NCBI RefSeq assembly: GCF_004319545.1
Contig: NZ_CP036313.1
Span: 2,172,501 to 2,236,500 of the forward strand
Reading direction: 5' to 3'
Source of the DNA: Desulfobacter hydrogenophilus
GTDB taxonomy: Bacteria > Desulfobacterota > Desulfobacteria > Desulfobacterales > Desulfobacteraceae
Length of the DNA stretch: 64,000 bases
In this document: positions 9,025-16,773 of the stretch, one piece after another
How positions within the stretch are numbered: the stretch's first letter is position 1
Layout of the letters: each line of letters starts with the position of its first letter
The notes under the pieces: model-generated
What the model saw: only the letters and a program-made list of their open reading frames with translations
Told to the model about the DNA's origin: nothing
Database searches by the model: none
Translations under genes and position numbers: made by a program

Positions 9025-10187
9025 GCCGGTGGATTCTCCTCATAATGAACAATAAAAAGAGCCAGACTTTCGGACGAAGAAAGGGGCCGCTCAAATATTG
9101 CAATGAACCTCTCCGTGTCTTTTTCCCAGATCCAGTTGCATGCCATCAATATTTTTTTTGATGCATCTTTTATATAACATTGAAAGTCATCCTGGCAGAT
9201 ATCTTTGGGAAGCCCCCGGATAACACCACTCACTGAAAAGGATGACGATGTACTATCCGTATGAATGATCTGACACACAACCGGCCGGACCTCCTGCATC
9301 CCGGCCCTGTTAAAGGAAAAATATGTTGCCGTCAATGTCTTGTTGTCTTTGCCTAAAACCCCTTTTTCAGAAGACGTCATGGGCAGGGCATGTGCAGGAA
9401 ACTGCAAAACAGCCATGCACTCTTCTTTGCTTTCTGGAATCCAGTCCCAGGAAATTCCGGTAAACCATTCCTTAAGTTGCTGTTGCATCTTTTCAAGAGT
9501 GACAGGGATTGGTGTCTTTTCAGCCAGTGCTATAAGCTGCATGGCCGCCATGGAAGCAAAGGTATACCCGGTTTCCATCTCAATCTGTCTGAAATAAAGC
9601 CTGGGATCATCCTCTTTTAACGGCATGGTTTTCCGTGCCCATTGGGGCAGATATTCCGGGGAGTGATTCATTTTCAGTACGCTTTCAACCACGTCAGTAT
9701 CCAGAGTTTCAAAGCAGGTCCCCAGAAACTCTTTTGCCAGGGTATAAACATTCCAGGTTTCAATGAACAGCCCGCCTTTGTACATTTTCTCGGGCAGGAC
9801 AAGGTCTCCCGGACCGGCCAGCGCGAGATCCTGCCAGGTCTGGGCCACCAGTACAGTCCCGGTGCTATTGGTCTCCTCTTTCAGGACAACCACTTCAGGC
9901 GGACTGTAAAAGAAATCATTCCGCCAGCAGGCTATTCCTGGAGTCAGCGCCCGCACCTGACCGGGGCAGATAGCCGGGTTCTCCTGATCCAATGGGATTT
10001 TTGCTCCCAGACTTGATGATAACTGTTCAAACGCCTCTTTTTCATTCTTCAATTCTGTGGCGCAAAAGGGGCAAATATCCAGATGACGCTTGATCTCTTT
10101 TGAATACTGAGGATCATTTTTTACCTGTAACGGCGGGCAGGTTCTTAATTGTTTTGCCAGAGCCAATGCCTGGTTTCTAGTATACAT
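9021..10187 (-). CDS. Zinc-finger (anti-sigma-like) protein
   Basis: A 388-aa cytoplasmic protein. Near the N-terminus, EIKRHLDICPFCATELKNE gives an H-x3-C-x2-C knuckle typical of ZAS anti-sigma factors. The remaining 330 residues are a soluble alpha/beta region that I do not recognise; no membrane segment is present. It lies between the sigma-like gene and the Lon-like protease gene, overlapping the latter by four bases. I infer that it binds the sigma factor and may be the substrate of the protease. Start ATG 10187 has AAAAGGAAAATCCT upstream. A copy of the dispersed hairpin element fills the gap between it and the sigma gene. Confidence 0.6.
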   Translation of the reverse strand: MYTRNQALALAKQLRTCPPLQVKNDPQYSKEIKRHLDICPFCATELKNEKEAFEQLSSSLGAKIPLDQENPAICPGQVRALTPGIACWRNDFFYSPPEVVVLKEETNSTGTVLVAQTWQDLALAGPGDLVLPEKMYKGGLFIETWNVYTLAKEFLGTCFETLDTDVVESVLKMNHSPEYLPQWARKTMPLKEDDPRLYFRQIEMETGYTFASMAAMQLIALAEKTPIPVTLEKMQQQLKEWFTGISWDWIPESKEECMAVLQFPAHALPMTSSEKGVLGKDNKTLTATYFSFNRAGMQEVRPVVCQIIHTDSTSSSFSVSGVIRGLPKDICQDDFQCYIKDASKKILMACNWIWEKDTERFIAIFERPLSSSESLALFIVHYEENPPA

Positions 10188-10197
10188 AGGATTTTCC

Positions 10198-10296
10198 TTT
10201 TATATGAAAGTCCCAATAAGTTGCTAAATTACTTTCATGTTTTGTTGTGGGTTGAGCGCCTGGGTGTTGATAGACCAGGTAAGCCCATGGCTGTTA
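10198..10296 (-). repeat. Dispersed hairpin element, copy R1
   Basis: Minus-strand order: CAGCCATGGGCTTACCTGG, TCTATCAACACCCAGG, CAACCCACAACAAAACATG, then an AT-rich stem ATGAAAGT/ACTTTCAT. It fills the whole gap between the sigma-like gene stop and the zinc-finger gene start, in the same orientation as both. Confidence 0.75.
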
Positions 10297-11358
10297 TTAA
10301 GATGCTTCCTGAAACCCTATTTCGGAGCTTAATTTCCGGCACAGGTGGAAAAGAAAAGTTTTAAAATCTCCAGGATCCTGTCCGTCAGCATCATACTCGG
10401 GTGACACCCAGTTCAGTGCCCGAAGGAAAGTTTTAAGTTTTTCCCGGATCAGGCCCCGCCGATAGGAATGGTGGGATTCCTTATCCATAAGCTTTGCAAC
10501 CTCTTTATGAGTAAAATCTTTGCATTCATAATAAAAAAACAATTTTCTGTCCCGTTCCTCATCCTCATCCCCAAGAAAGTTATAAAAATTGCAGGCCCAG
10601 GTAGAAATCATACTTTTTTTAAATTTATCCCAGGTATCTTCATGACCAGGCGCATTTTTAACAGGATTATTCAGCGTCACATCACCGCCCGAAACAGGAT
10701 GGGATTCAGTCTGGAACCGCAGGACAACATGCTGGGAAGTCCAGGTCATGAAGTCCAGAATATCAATCCGGACAGCAGGATCGTCCGCTAAGCCGGCGGC
10801 AGCCCCCCAGAAATATCGCGCAAGGGATAAAATATTTTTTTTTGTATTCAATTGCTCAAAAATCGTTGTCATCTGACCGGGAAACTCAATAGACAAGAGA
10901 TCCTCACCCATCACAAAAGTCCCTGGTATTTCCTCTGACATGGATAATAAAGTTTTTTTCGGGGGTGCTTTTGTCTTAAAAAAGTCGCCGGAATCGCCAA
11001 GGACGGCAAGGATATGGCGGTAAAATAACCGCCAGGTATCTTTATGGATATCCTGATTTCCCTCTTTTTCTCTGGACTTATCAATTAGCCGTTGCCACAG
11101 AAACTGCCTGATTTTCGCCATTGCCCCGGGGCGTCTGTTGACCAGATCGCTCATCATGCATTTGTCTTCCAGCAGAAACGCCATCAACTCCTGCCTAATG
11201 TCATCCGGATCAATCGTCTCCGGAGACAGCCCGGAAAGAGGCAGCTTAGACATTTTCATTTTCTGGTGTACGGAAACAATCAGCTTGTCAATGAATGCCT
11301 TTACCTCGGGTATTTCAAGCCAGGCCTGGAACAGGCTTATCAAATCGTTATTCCCCAT
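10297..11358 (-). CDS. Sigma-70-like factor (divergent, ECF-like)
   Basis: A 353-aa protein. The N-terminal third contains a region-2-like helical stretch (TIDPDDIRQELMAFLLEDK, RRPGAMAKIRQFLWQRLIDK). The C-terminal part has a region-4-like helix-turn-helix: RKLFFYYECKDFTHKEVAKL, then LIREKLKTFLRALNW. A long insert separates the two, so it is larger than usual ECF sigma factors (about 180-200 aa). I choose ATG 11358 over the in-frame ATG at 11394 because AAAGGA lies six bases before it and it then begins just after the upstream gene's stop. It is followed by the zinc-finger and Lon-like genes. DNA-binding role is inferred; degenerate region 2 leaves doubt. Confidence 0.6.
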   Translation of the reverse strand: MGNNDLISLFQAWLEIPEVKAFIDKLIVSVHQKMKMSKLPLSGLSPETIDPDDIRQELMAFLLEDKCMMSDLVNRRPGAMAKIRQFLWQRLIDKSREKEGNQDIHKDTWRLFYRHILAVLGDSGDFFKTKAPPKKTLLSMSEEIPGTFVMGEDLLSIEFPGQMTTIFEQLNTKKNILSLARYFWGAAAGLADDPAVRIDILDFMTWTSQHVVLRFQTESHPVSGGDVTLNNPVKNAPGHEDTWDKFKKSMISTWACNFYNFLGDEDEERDRKLFFYYECKDFTHKEVAKLMDKESHHSYRRGLIREKLKTFLRALNWVSPEYDADGQDPGDFKTFLFHLCRKLSSEIGFQEAS

Positions 11359-11371
11359 TCTTTTTCCTTTA

Positions 11372-11836
11372 TCAATCAATGGCTTGTATGGCATTTACCG
11401 GAATTTCCCCCTTGAACCGGAGCTTCACAGCCTCTGATGCCGGAATATTAAACCGAATGTGATCAACAAAATACGTTGTTTTTTCCATGATATGCCCTGT
11501 GTAAAAAAGAGAAGTGCCTTTATCCACCCATGTTTTGTGTCTGTAACCGGACGAGGAACACGGACACACGGAAAAGCCTATGCCGCCTGCCACTGGATTC
11601 AGGGCAACAATGGGATGTGTGCCTTTCGGGTTGGCCTTGGCGGGAAAAATTCCTCTTGTCAAAGTCTTCAGTGTCAGGTTTAATCCGCCTTTAAAAAAGA
11701 AATGTTTGCGCCAAAGGGACAGAGGCAACCGGGCCCCGTCCACCAGAACCAGTTCAAGGTCGGTATCAGCCGTCATGGTTCGGCGCTGTTTCCCCCAGAT
11801 GGAATCAAAAGTAAGTTTGGATGATGTTTCAGACAT
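11372..11836 (-). CDS. Small protein of unknown function, first gene of the sigma/zinc-finger/Lon operon
   Basis: A 154-aa soluble, beta-rich protein (for example LELVLVDGARLPLSLW, THPIVALNPVAGGIGFSVCP, KWTVDK-type strands, VDHIRFNIPASEAVKLRFKG near the end). I do not recognise the family. The HPIVALN...FSVCPCSSS pattern faintly recalls PemK/MazF-like SH3 folds but catalytic residues are not evident. Its stop lies 13 bases before the sigma-like gene start on the same strand, so it probably belongs to the same transcript and may be a sensor or effector of the system. Confidence 0.6.
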   Translation of the reverse strand: MSETSSKLTFDSIWGKQRRTMTADTDLELVLVDGARLPLSLWRKHFFFKGGLNLTLKTLTRGIFPAKANPKGTHPIVALNPVAGGIGFSVCPCSSSGYRHKTWVDKGTSLFYTGHIMEKTTYFVDHIRFNIPASEAVKLRFKGEIPVNAIQAID

Positions 11837-12307
11837 GAATATGTTCCTTTATTCTCATTGAGATAATTTCCCGGCATATATGAATCAACCGTTTGTCCGT
11901 TCAGGAAACCCTGACCTTCCCTGACCAAAAAGCCTCCCTGTCTTGCTCCGGCCAAAAAACATAATTCCGATGCCGCAGGATTTAACGCTTCCCTGGCATG
12001 GGCGATTGTAACCAAACTGATACATGGTTAACCAACTCACTATCAAGTATGCGACATGGTTGTCAAATAATATCAGAGCCATTTTCTCTCCTTGTGAAAG
12101 ATGTATTTGCAGCTCGTTTTATGGCAGTCAGTTTAAACCGGCTGACAATCATGTTGACCAGAAACGCTGCCACAATAAAGCCAAACCGGCTTTTGCCAAG
12201 CTTTTATATGATTCAGCATCGGCACAATTTCCAGGCGGTTGCCCGCAGGGTCATTGAGATTTGGAAAAGAGGTCATGATCAGTCTGTTATCTTTTGATGG
12301 TTTCAGG
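11837..12307 (-). other. 471-bp intergenic region with possible small ORF
   Basis: Upstream region of the sigma/zinc-finger/Lon operon. A 65-codon frame at 11885-12082 starts with an ATG preceded by AAGGAGAGAAA (begins MALILFDNHVAYLIVSW), but it shows no recognisable domain and an overlapping frame at 11773-12015 looks equally coding, so a frameshifted small gene is possible. No repeats or hairpins stand out. Confidence 0.3.
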
Positions 12308-12832
12308 TTAGTTACCTAACCTGTTTTGGGGCTTTATAATTTTCGGATGTTTTTCATACACCCCGGCAGGGATGAAGACACAGGATTCATTCCTGGACTT
12401 CACTGACCGGTACTTTATCGCCTTTCCTTTTTTTGCAGCAGCCGCGCCCATTTTTTTTCCTAATTTGGGACCAATAACATTATTCTTTACGGTTCCCCTC
12501 AAATCCTTGTATGTCACCTGCTTTCTGATTTTAGCCGGAGCGGGGTTCTTCATGTTGATGGTGTTGCGTTTCAAATACTTGCTCTCTTTGAACTTGAGTA
12601 CGGCACCGGAAGTTTTTGATTCAATCCTGGCAGTTGTCTTTTTGGGGGCTAAATACACCCCCTTGCCAAATCTGGCGGCACTTTTCATTCTGGCCTTGCT
12701 GAAGCCTTTCTGCATTATTTTTCTGGCAGCCGCTTTCCGGGTGGCATGAAATAAAAATGCATCACAGGATGAGTGATACAAACCGGCGTCCAAAAGCATA
12801 AAAAAAATTAAATATAGTACCGTGCGGTTCAT
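12308..12832 (-). CDS. Secreted ADP-ribosyltransferase-like protein
   Basis: A 174-aa protein with an N-terminal signal peptide (MNRTVLYLIFFMLLDAGLYH) followed by a short ART-like core: FLFHATRKAAARKIMQKGF, then ARFGKGVYLAPKKTTARIES. The H-x-T, GF and FGkGvYlA pattern is shared with PARP-type ADP-ribosyltransferases and ART toxins. The rest is strongly basic and ends with HPKIIKPQNRLGN. The start at 12832 is set by the signal peptide and by GGAG eight bases upstream; the longer frame to 12979 simply reads through MITE copy A. It probably acts outside the cytoplasm. Family assignment is tentative because the third catalytic residue cannot be placed. Confidence 0.5.
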   Translation of the reverse strand: MNRTVLYLIFFMLLDAGLYHSSCDAFLFHATRKAAARKIMQKGFSKARMKSAARFGKGVYLAPKKTTARIESKTSGAVLKFKESKYLKRNTINMKNPAPAKIRKQVTYKDLRGTVKNNVIGPKLGKKMGAAAAKKGKAIKYRSVKSRNESCVFIPAGVYEKHPKIIKPQNRLGN

Positions 12833-12845
12833 GATTCTCCTTTTT

Positions 12846-12985
12846 TTAGGAACGGGTCTTAAATAACTTGCCCATTTTGCTATATCCGGGAGCGCGGGCG
12901 TCCCGCCTGCATGTCCGCAAGTATTGTAAAGATGCGGGCGAGACGCTTGCGCTCCCAGGTTAAGTTTTTTCGGACTCATTCCTTA
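12846..12985. mobile_element. MITE family 1, copy A (140 bp)
   Basis: Ends TTAGGAACGGGTC (12846) and GGACTCATTCCTTA (to 12985) form terminal inverted repeats. The core is a long GC-rich palindrome, GGGAGCGCGGGCGTCCCGCC...GGCGAGACGCTTGCGCTCCC. Related copies are at 14469-14763 and 28971-29111. It lies directly upstream of the ADP-ribosyltransferase-like gene and must separate it from any older promoter. Confidence 0.75.
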
Positions 12986-13300
12986 GTCCATATGCCATTG
13001 CCTGATGGCCTCATCTATCGTCTTTACCCATTCTTTTTTGCGTTGTTCCAGCCGTCCTGATATCCTTTCCTGCCGCTTTTATCCGTTGGGGGCCTATAAT
13101 GAGGACTTGAACCTCCGGATATGATGATATTTATAAAGCCATCTTTCCTGCTTTTCTTTTGATCCTTCTGCCCTTTTTTGTGGTAGTCTGTTCCCATTTC
13201 GCCGTCCTTTCATTTAAGATTTCCAGGTCCCCGGGGATGTATCTGCCGTTACCAAGATATACGGAGATGGTTTTTGCAAATTTAAAAAAAATATTGCGAA
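12986..13300. other. 315-bp intergenic region with gene debris and conserved ATACGGAG motif
   Basis: On the minus strand a 31-codon fragment (RLEQRKKEWVKTIDEAIRQW, then HMD) runs into the MITE, whose end supplies the stop codon; it has no start and looks like debris. At 13259-13291 is one copy of a motif, ATACGGAGATGG followed by an A/T tract, that recurs at 13887, 14796, 20151 and 28863. Confidence 0.35.
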
Positions 13301-13744
13301 TTATGGCTGAAAATCTTCCCAGAGTTCCCTTACCTCATCAATCCATTCGACACATTGTTCCTGCGTAAGCTCATCCATGGGAATCCGGGTGACCCAGTAA
13401 TTAAATTTTCTTAACTTGTTCACCATGGCAGGCCCCCGTGTCAGGTTGACGGAATGAACCAGTATAGGAACATCATTGGGGATATAGTGGATCAGGGTGT
13501 CCACCACACTCATCCCGTTTAAGAGTTGATCGACATCGTTAACCGTATGTTCCTGAAGATCATGATCCAGCATTATTCCGGCATATACATGGCCTTTGTC
13601 CCGCCGGATTAAACCAATGGCCTTGCCTGCACTGGTAACGACCACAGGCCTTGCATCCGCAGGCAGCCATGCTTTAATCAAATTGACCCGCTCAAGATTA
13701 TCTTCCACGATGAGAATACGGAAAAAACGCTGTTGTCCGGTCAT
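13301..13744 (-). CDS. Receiver-like domain protein (cREC-type)
   Basis: A 147-aa single-domain protein with a response-regulator-like fold: FRILIVEDNLERVNLIKAWL at the N-terminus, GIMLDHDLQEH in the place of the phosphoacceptor strand, VPILVHSVN, and a last acidic helix (VEWIDEVRELWEDF). The LDHDL signature is typical of the cyclic-phosphate-processing receiver family (cREC) rather than classical phosphorelay receivers; that family is found in RNA-repair and conflict contexts. I choose ATG 13744 (AAGGGG upstream) over GTG 13750. It is a lone gene between two minus-strand genes of the island. Fold is fairly sure; function is not. Confidence 0.55.
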   Translation of the reverse strand: MTGQQRFFRILIVEDNLERVNLIKAWLPADARPVVVTSAGKAIGLIRRDKGHVYAGIMLDHDLQEHTVNDVDQLLNGMSVVDTLIHYIPNDVPILVHSVNLTRGPAMVNKLRKFNYWVTRIPMDELTQEQCVEWIDEVRELWEDFQP

Positions 13745-13995
13745 AAACACCCCTTCCTCTTATATTTTTAGAAATTTAGCAGATCTGAATGCTTTGATAG
13801 ATACTCCGGCACATCAAGTCTGATGCCGGGCTTTTCTGATTTGCGCGTTACAGCTTTCTGAAATAATATCCGCCATATGACAACAGATACGGAGATGGTT
13901 TTCGCAAATTTTAAAAAAAGTGTTATTGATCAGGAAAAACTATGAGGGGGGAGAATCGAAATCATTACCCATTATACTGAGTGTAGCGTTGAATT

Positions 13996-14093
13996 TTTAT
14001 ATAAAAGTAACAATAACCTATTGAATTACTTTTATATTTCATTGTGGGTTGAGTCTGGGTGTCGATAGAATAGGTCAGCCCATGGCTGTTATT
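13996..14093 (-). repeat. Dispersed hairpin element, copy R2 (within intergenic 13745-14098)
   Basis: Minus-strand order: AACAGCCATGGGCTGACC, TCTATCGACACCCAGAC, CAACCCACAATGAAATAT, then the stem AAAAGTAA/TTACTTTT. It begins five bases after the stop of the small membrane protein gene. The rest of the interval (13745-13995) carries a copy of the ATACGGAG motif at 13887-13920 and nothing else recognisable. Confidence 0.75.
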
Positions 14094-14098
14094 TCCGG

Positions 14099-14440
14099 CT
14101 ATCGTTTTCTTCCAAACCCGAATATTCGCCCTACTATTCTAAAGGGCAGAACCACCAGTTCAAAAATAATCTTGCTGGCAACCCGTTCAAATATCCGGCC
14201 TCCCATTAAAATCTTGCAGGTAGTGATCACCATCCACACACACAGAAGCAGAAATGCCCAGAACGGCAGCATCTCTATAATCGTGCCGATGAAAGGTGCA
14301 AGGACGAGAATAAGACAGACTGTAACCACTATGGACCATGCCTTTGCCCCGCTTATCAGGCCAAGCATCAGGGCAAATCCTGCGCCGACTATAACAAGGA
14401 TATAGGCCTCTTCCGGTATGAACATCCAAAGTGTCTGCAT
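14099..14440 (-). CDS. Small membrane protein
   Basis: A 113-aa protein with three probable transmembrane segments: AYILVIVGAGFALMLGLI, WSIVVTVCLILVLAPFIG, and LPFWAFLLLCVWMVITTC. It ends in a basic tail (VGRIFGFGRKR), consistent with an inside-facing C-terminus. Start ATG 14440 has AAAGGAG seven bases upstream. No known family is recognised. MITE copy B lies just upstream, and a dispersed hairpin element follows its stop. Confidence 0.65.
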   Translation of the reverse strand: MQTLWMFIPEEAYILVIVGAGFALMLGLISGAKAWSIVVTVCLILVLAPFIGTIIEMLPFWAFLLLCVWMVITTCKILMGGRIFERVASKIIFELVVLPFRIVGRIFGFGRKR

Positions 14441-14468
14441 TGCGTCTCCTTTCTTTTTGATTCCACGC

Positions 14469-14763
14469 TAAGGAATGAGTTCGAAATAACTTAACCTGGG
14501 AGCGCGGGCGTCTCGCCCGCATCTTTACACTCGATGATCAAGTTTTTGTTAATTTGCCCAACTTCGGCGTTGGGAACAATTTTTAATCCTCAAAATATGT
14601 TGTATATTCCTCCGGTTAAAAATTGTTTCCGCCTTGAATTTAAACAAATTACCTAAAAACTTGATGATCGAGTTACACTTTACAATACTTGCGGACATGC
14701 GGGCGGGACACCCGCGCTCCCGGATATAGTAAAATGAGCAAGTTATCTAAGACCCGTTCCTAA
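14469..14763. mobile_element. MITE family 1, copy B (295 bp, interrupted by a second MITE)
   Basis: Begins TAAGGAATGAGTTC (14469) and ends GACCCGTTCCTAA (to 14763). The two GC-rich arms, GGGAGCGCGGGCGTCTCGCC and GGCGGGACACCCGCGCTCCC, match copies A and C but are pushed apart by the 143-bp element at 14530-14672. Confidence 0.75.
14530..14672. mobile_element. MITE with IS4-like ends, nested inside MITE family 1 copy B (143 bp)
   Basis: Terminal inverted repeats CTCGATGATCAAGTTTTT and AAAAACTTGATGATCGAG differ by one base from those of the 1,683-bp IS at 29680-31362. It is flanked by a 5-bp duplication TTACA (14525-14529 and 14673-14677), the same length as for the IS. It has no coding capacity and is probably mobilised by that transposase. 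Confidence 0.8.
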
Positions 14764-14861
14764 ATTAAGAAACGTCTCTTTAGCCCTGTGAATGTATACG
14801 GAAGTGAATTTCAGATTTTAAAAAATTTGTTGATAATCAGATTTTTTTAACAAAGTCTTTT

Positions 14862-16004
14862 TTAAGAACATGCATGATTCAACCTGGGGTCACAATACAG
14901 ATCCTTTGTGATGGCAACGATTCTTTCATGGGACAGAACGGTCCCGCAGGAAGGATTCTGAATAATGGTGAAATCATGCCCTCGGCCGTCATACCAGGGA
15001 TCATTATTATAGTGGAACCGGATTTTTTTCATGTTCCCCTGGGGACCATAAATTCTGCTGTCTTTTCCCTCTTTTTCAAGCCTGGTATACACCTCTTCCT
15101 TTTCAAGCACCTGGCCCAGATAGGGTAAAAAATATTCTGTATTGGGATCTGTGGCGATTATTGTGATATCGTTTTTTGTTGCCAGGGTCATGATAAAACC
15201 GTTTCCGCCGGGGCTATGTTCCTTATCGCTTCTGGCCCAGTATTTGAACAGCATACTATTGTAATCTTTTATAAATAACGCGTCGGCCATGCCGATACCA
15301 CTCATACCCCGTTTAAAAAGAGGCAGGGACAATACCTCAAAGGCTGTCGCTGACGTGCGCTGAAAATTTTTCCTGTACTGGGCATAATCTTTTCTGACAA
15401 GACTGAATAAAGTAGACAGGGGCTCTTGCGTCCAGTCCAAAGACTGCGAGGAATCAGGATCTGTCCCCCGAACCAGGCTCTGGGTCAGTATTTTCATTAT
15501 ATTCATGCCCTCGCCTAGAACAGAGCTGTTATGATCGCCGGTTTTAGGGCGAATTCTTGAGATATAATTTGATAAAGAAAGCAAGGCCACAAACGGCGTT
15601 TTCATCTGACCAGGATCAAGCATTTTAAAGCCGGCGTCCACCTGGGCGGTATAGTCTGCCAGCAGTTCAGCCCCTTCCGGCAATTCCCCGTTTTTAATCA
15701 ACTCAGATGCCAGATAAGCAGACGCACAGCAGTCAAAATCCGGATTCCTGTGCAAAACAATATTCACCGGCAGGCTTTTCTTGTATGGATTGATCTCCAC
15801 AGCACCAAGGATAAGATTGGGCTGGTCCACGACAATCTGGGCCGCACATTTATATTGTTTGGGGCCGGTCTGAACCTGATGGTGGTCCAGTATCCCTGTC
15901 TGAATTTTATTTCCGACATCCAGATATATCTGATTTTTTTTCAAAGGGTTGTCGGGTGTATCAGCCAGCCCACCGACATTTACAAAGGAATAGAGAATCT
16001 TAAT
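14862..16004 (-). CDS. DHH-superfamily phosphoesterase, apparently started at ATT
   Basis: Seen: (M)KILYSFVNVGGLADTPDN at the N-terminus, YLDVGNKIQTGILDHHQV with the DHH motif (about residues 40-42), LHRNPDFDCCASAYLASEL (a second metal-binding Asp motif) and a C-terminal domain with GHDFTIIQNPSCGTVLS. DHH proteins are Mn-dependent phosphodiesterases or pyrophosphatases that cleave linear or cyclic nucleotides, nanoRNA or polyphosphate. A TTG at 15944 is the first standard start, but the frame stays open upstream with protein-like sequence, and the perfect Shine-Dalgarno AAAGGAGGTGGAAG precedes an ATT at 16002-16004 that overlaps the stop of the alarmone synthetase gene. I therefore propose ATT as the start (380 aa). 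Last gene of a six-gene operon. Confidence 0.65.
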   Translation of the reverse strand: MKILYSFVNVGGLADTPDNPLKKNQIYLDVGNKIQTGILDHHQVQTGPKQYKCAAQIVVDQPNLILGAVEINPYKKSLPVNIVLHRNPDFDCCASAYLASELIKNGELPEGAELLADYTAQVDAGFKMLDPGQMKTPFVALLSLSNYISRIRPKTGDHNSSVLGEGMNIMKILTQSLVRGTDPDSSQSLDWTQEPLSTLFSLVRKDYAQYRKNFQRTSATAFEVLSLPLFKRGMSGIGMADALFIKDYNSMLFKYWARSDKEHSPGGNGFIMTLATKNDITIIATDPNTEYFLPYLGQVLEKEEVYTRLEKEGKDSRIYGPQGNMKKIRFHYNNDPWYDGRGHDFTIIQNPSCGTVLSHERIVAITKDLYCDPRLNHACS

Positions 16005-16704
16005 CTTCCACCTCCTTTAAAATTTTTTGTTTCAGTTCAACACATTTATTGTCCGCTTCATATAAAAGATCGCTGAAGGCCTTGAACTCTGCGGTAAACT
16101 GTTCAAGAATATGATCGTTCTTATAGGTCAATTCATGGGTTTTTGTGGCCCAGGCATTTTGAAACCCGGTCCGGATCTGGACCTCAACCCTGGGTTTGAA
16201 GCCGATATTTTCAACAGGAACTTCTAAAATGACATGAATGGCCCGGTAGCCGTCATCATTGGGTGTGGCGATTTTATCTTTAATTTTTTTAACAATGCAA
16301 CTGCCCTGGGGGGATGAATTGATCCGGTTCAGTATTTCATAGGCATCGGAAATATATTTAACGATAATTCTGAAGCCGGACAAATCATCAAACTGTTTAT
16401 AGGCCCGCGCATCTGTAAATTCTTTTCTGATAAGTTTGGAAAAAATGGAGTGATGGTTTTTTACTCTGGACTGAGTGGTTTTTTCAAAAACAGAATAGTT
16501 TTTTTCATTTTCAAAATTTTTTAAGATTCCCGTAATGGTTCCCAATGCTTTTGAAAGCGCAAGCCTGCTGATATCAATATCTTTTTTTAATTCCTGGAAA
16601 AAACCCTTTTGGAAATCAAACTTTTTAAGCAGGGCTCTGGTAATGTCAAAGCCGCAGGAACCGGCTTCATCCATCAACGCCAGGGTCTGTTTCAGGTCTT
16701 CCAC
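16000..16704 (-). CDS. Small alarmone synthetase (RelA/SpoT synthetase domain only)
   Basis: A 234-aa protein with every synthetase motif visible: SRVKNHHSIFSKLIRK (80-94, ATP-binding R.K...S...K), FDDLSGFRIIVKY (105-117), DDGYRAIHVILEV (150-162), VEVQIRTGFQNAWA (173-186) and KTHELTYK (188-195). No hydrolase, TGS or ACT domain is present. The class makes (pp)pGpp or (pp)pApp, or, in the toxSAS group, pyrophosphorylates tRNA. Start is GTG 16704 with AAGGAG eight bases upstream. An HD hydrolase gene lies immediately upstream, the usual arrangement of toxSAS toxin and SAH antitoxin. Product nucleotide is unknown. Confidence 0.82.
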   Translation of the reverse strand: MEDLKQTLALMDEAGSCGFDITRALLKKFDFQKGFFQELKKDIDISRLALSKALGTITGILKNFENEKNYSVFEKTTQSRVKNHHSIFSKLIRKEFTDARAYKQFDDLSGFRIIVKYISDAYEILNRINSSPQGSCIVKKIKDKIATPNDDGYRAIHVILEVPVENIGFKPRVEVQIRTGFQNAWATKTHELTYKNDHILEQFTAEFKAFSDLLYEADNKCVELKQKILKEVED

Positions 16705-16773
16705 TTATTGGCTCCTTAGGGCCCTTACATGCCGGCTGCAAAGGGCGTCAGCCATTCTTGAACCTTTTGTAAA

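Noticed and set aside
10198..10296. A tRNA or known riboswitch
   Set aside because: No cloverleaf or known riboswitch core can be drawn; the conserved CAGCCATGGGCTGACC block does not match a class I know.
14524..14680. A rho-independent terminator or small RNA
   Set aside because: The inverted repeats are terminal, flanked by a 5-bp duplication and match the IS ends, so a MITE explains them better.
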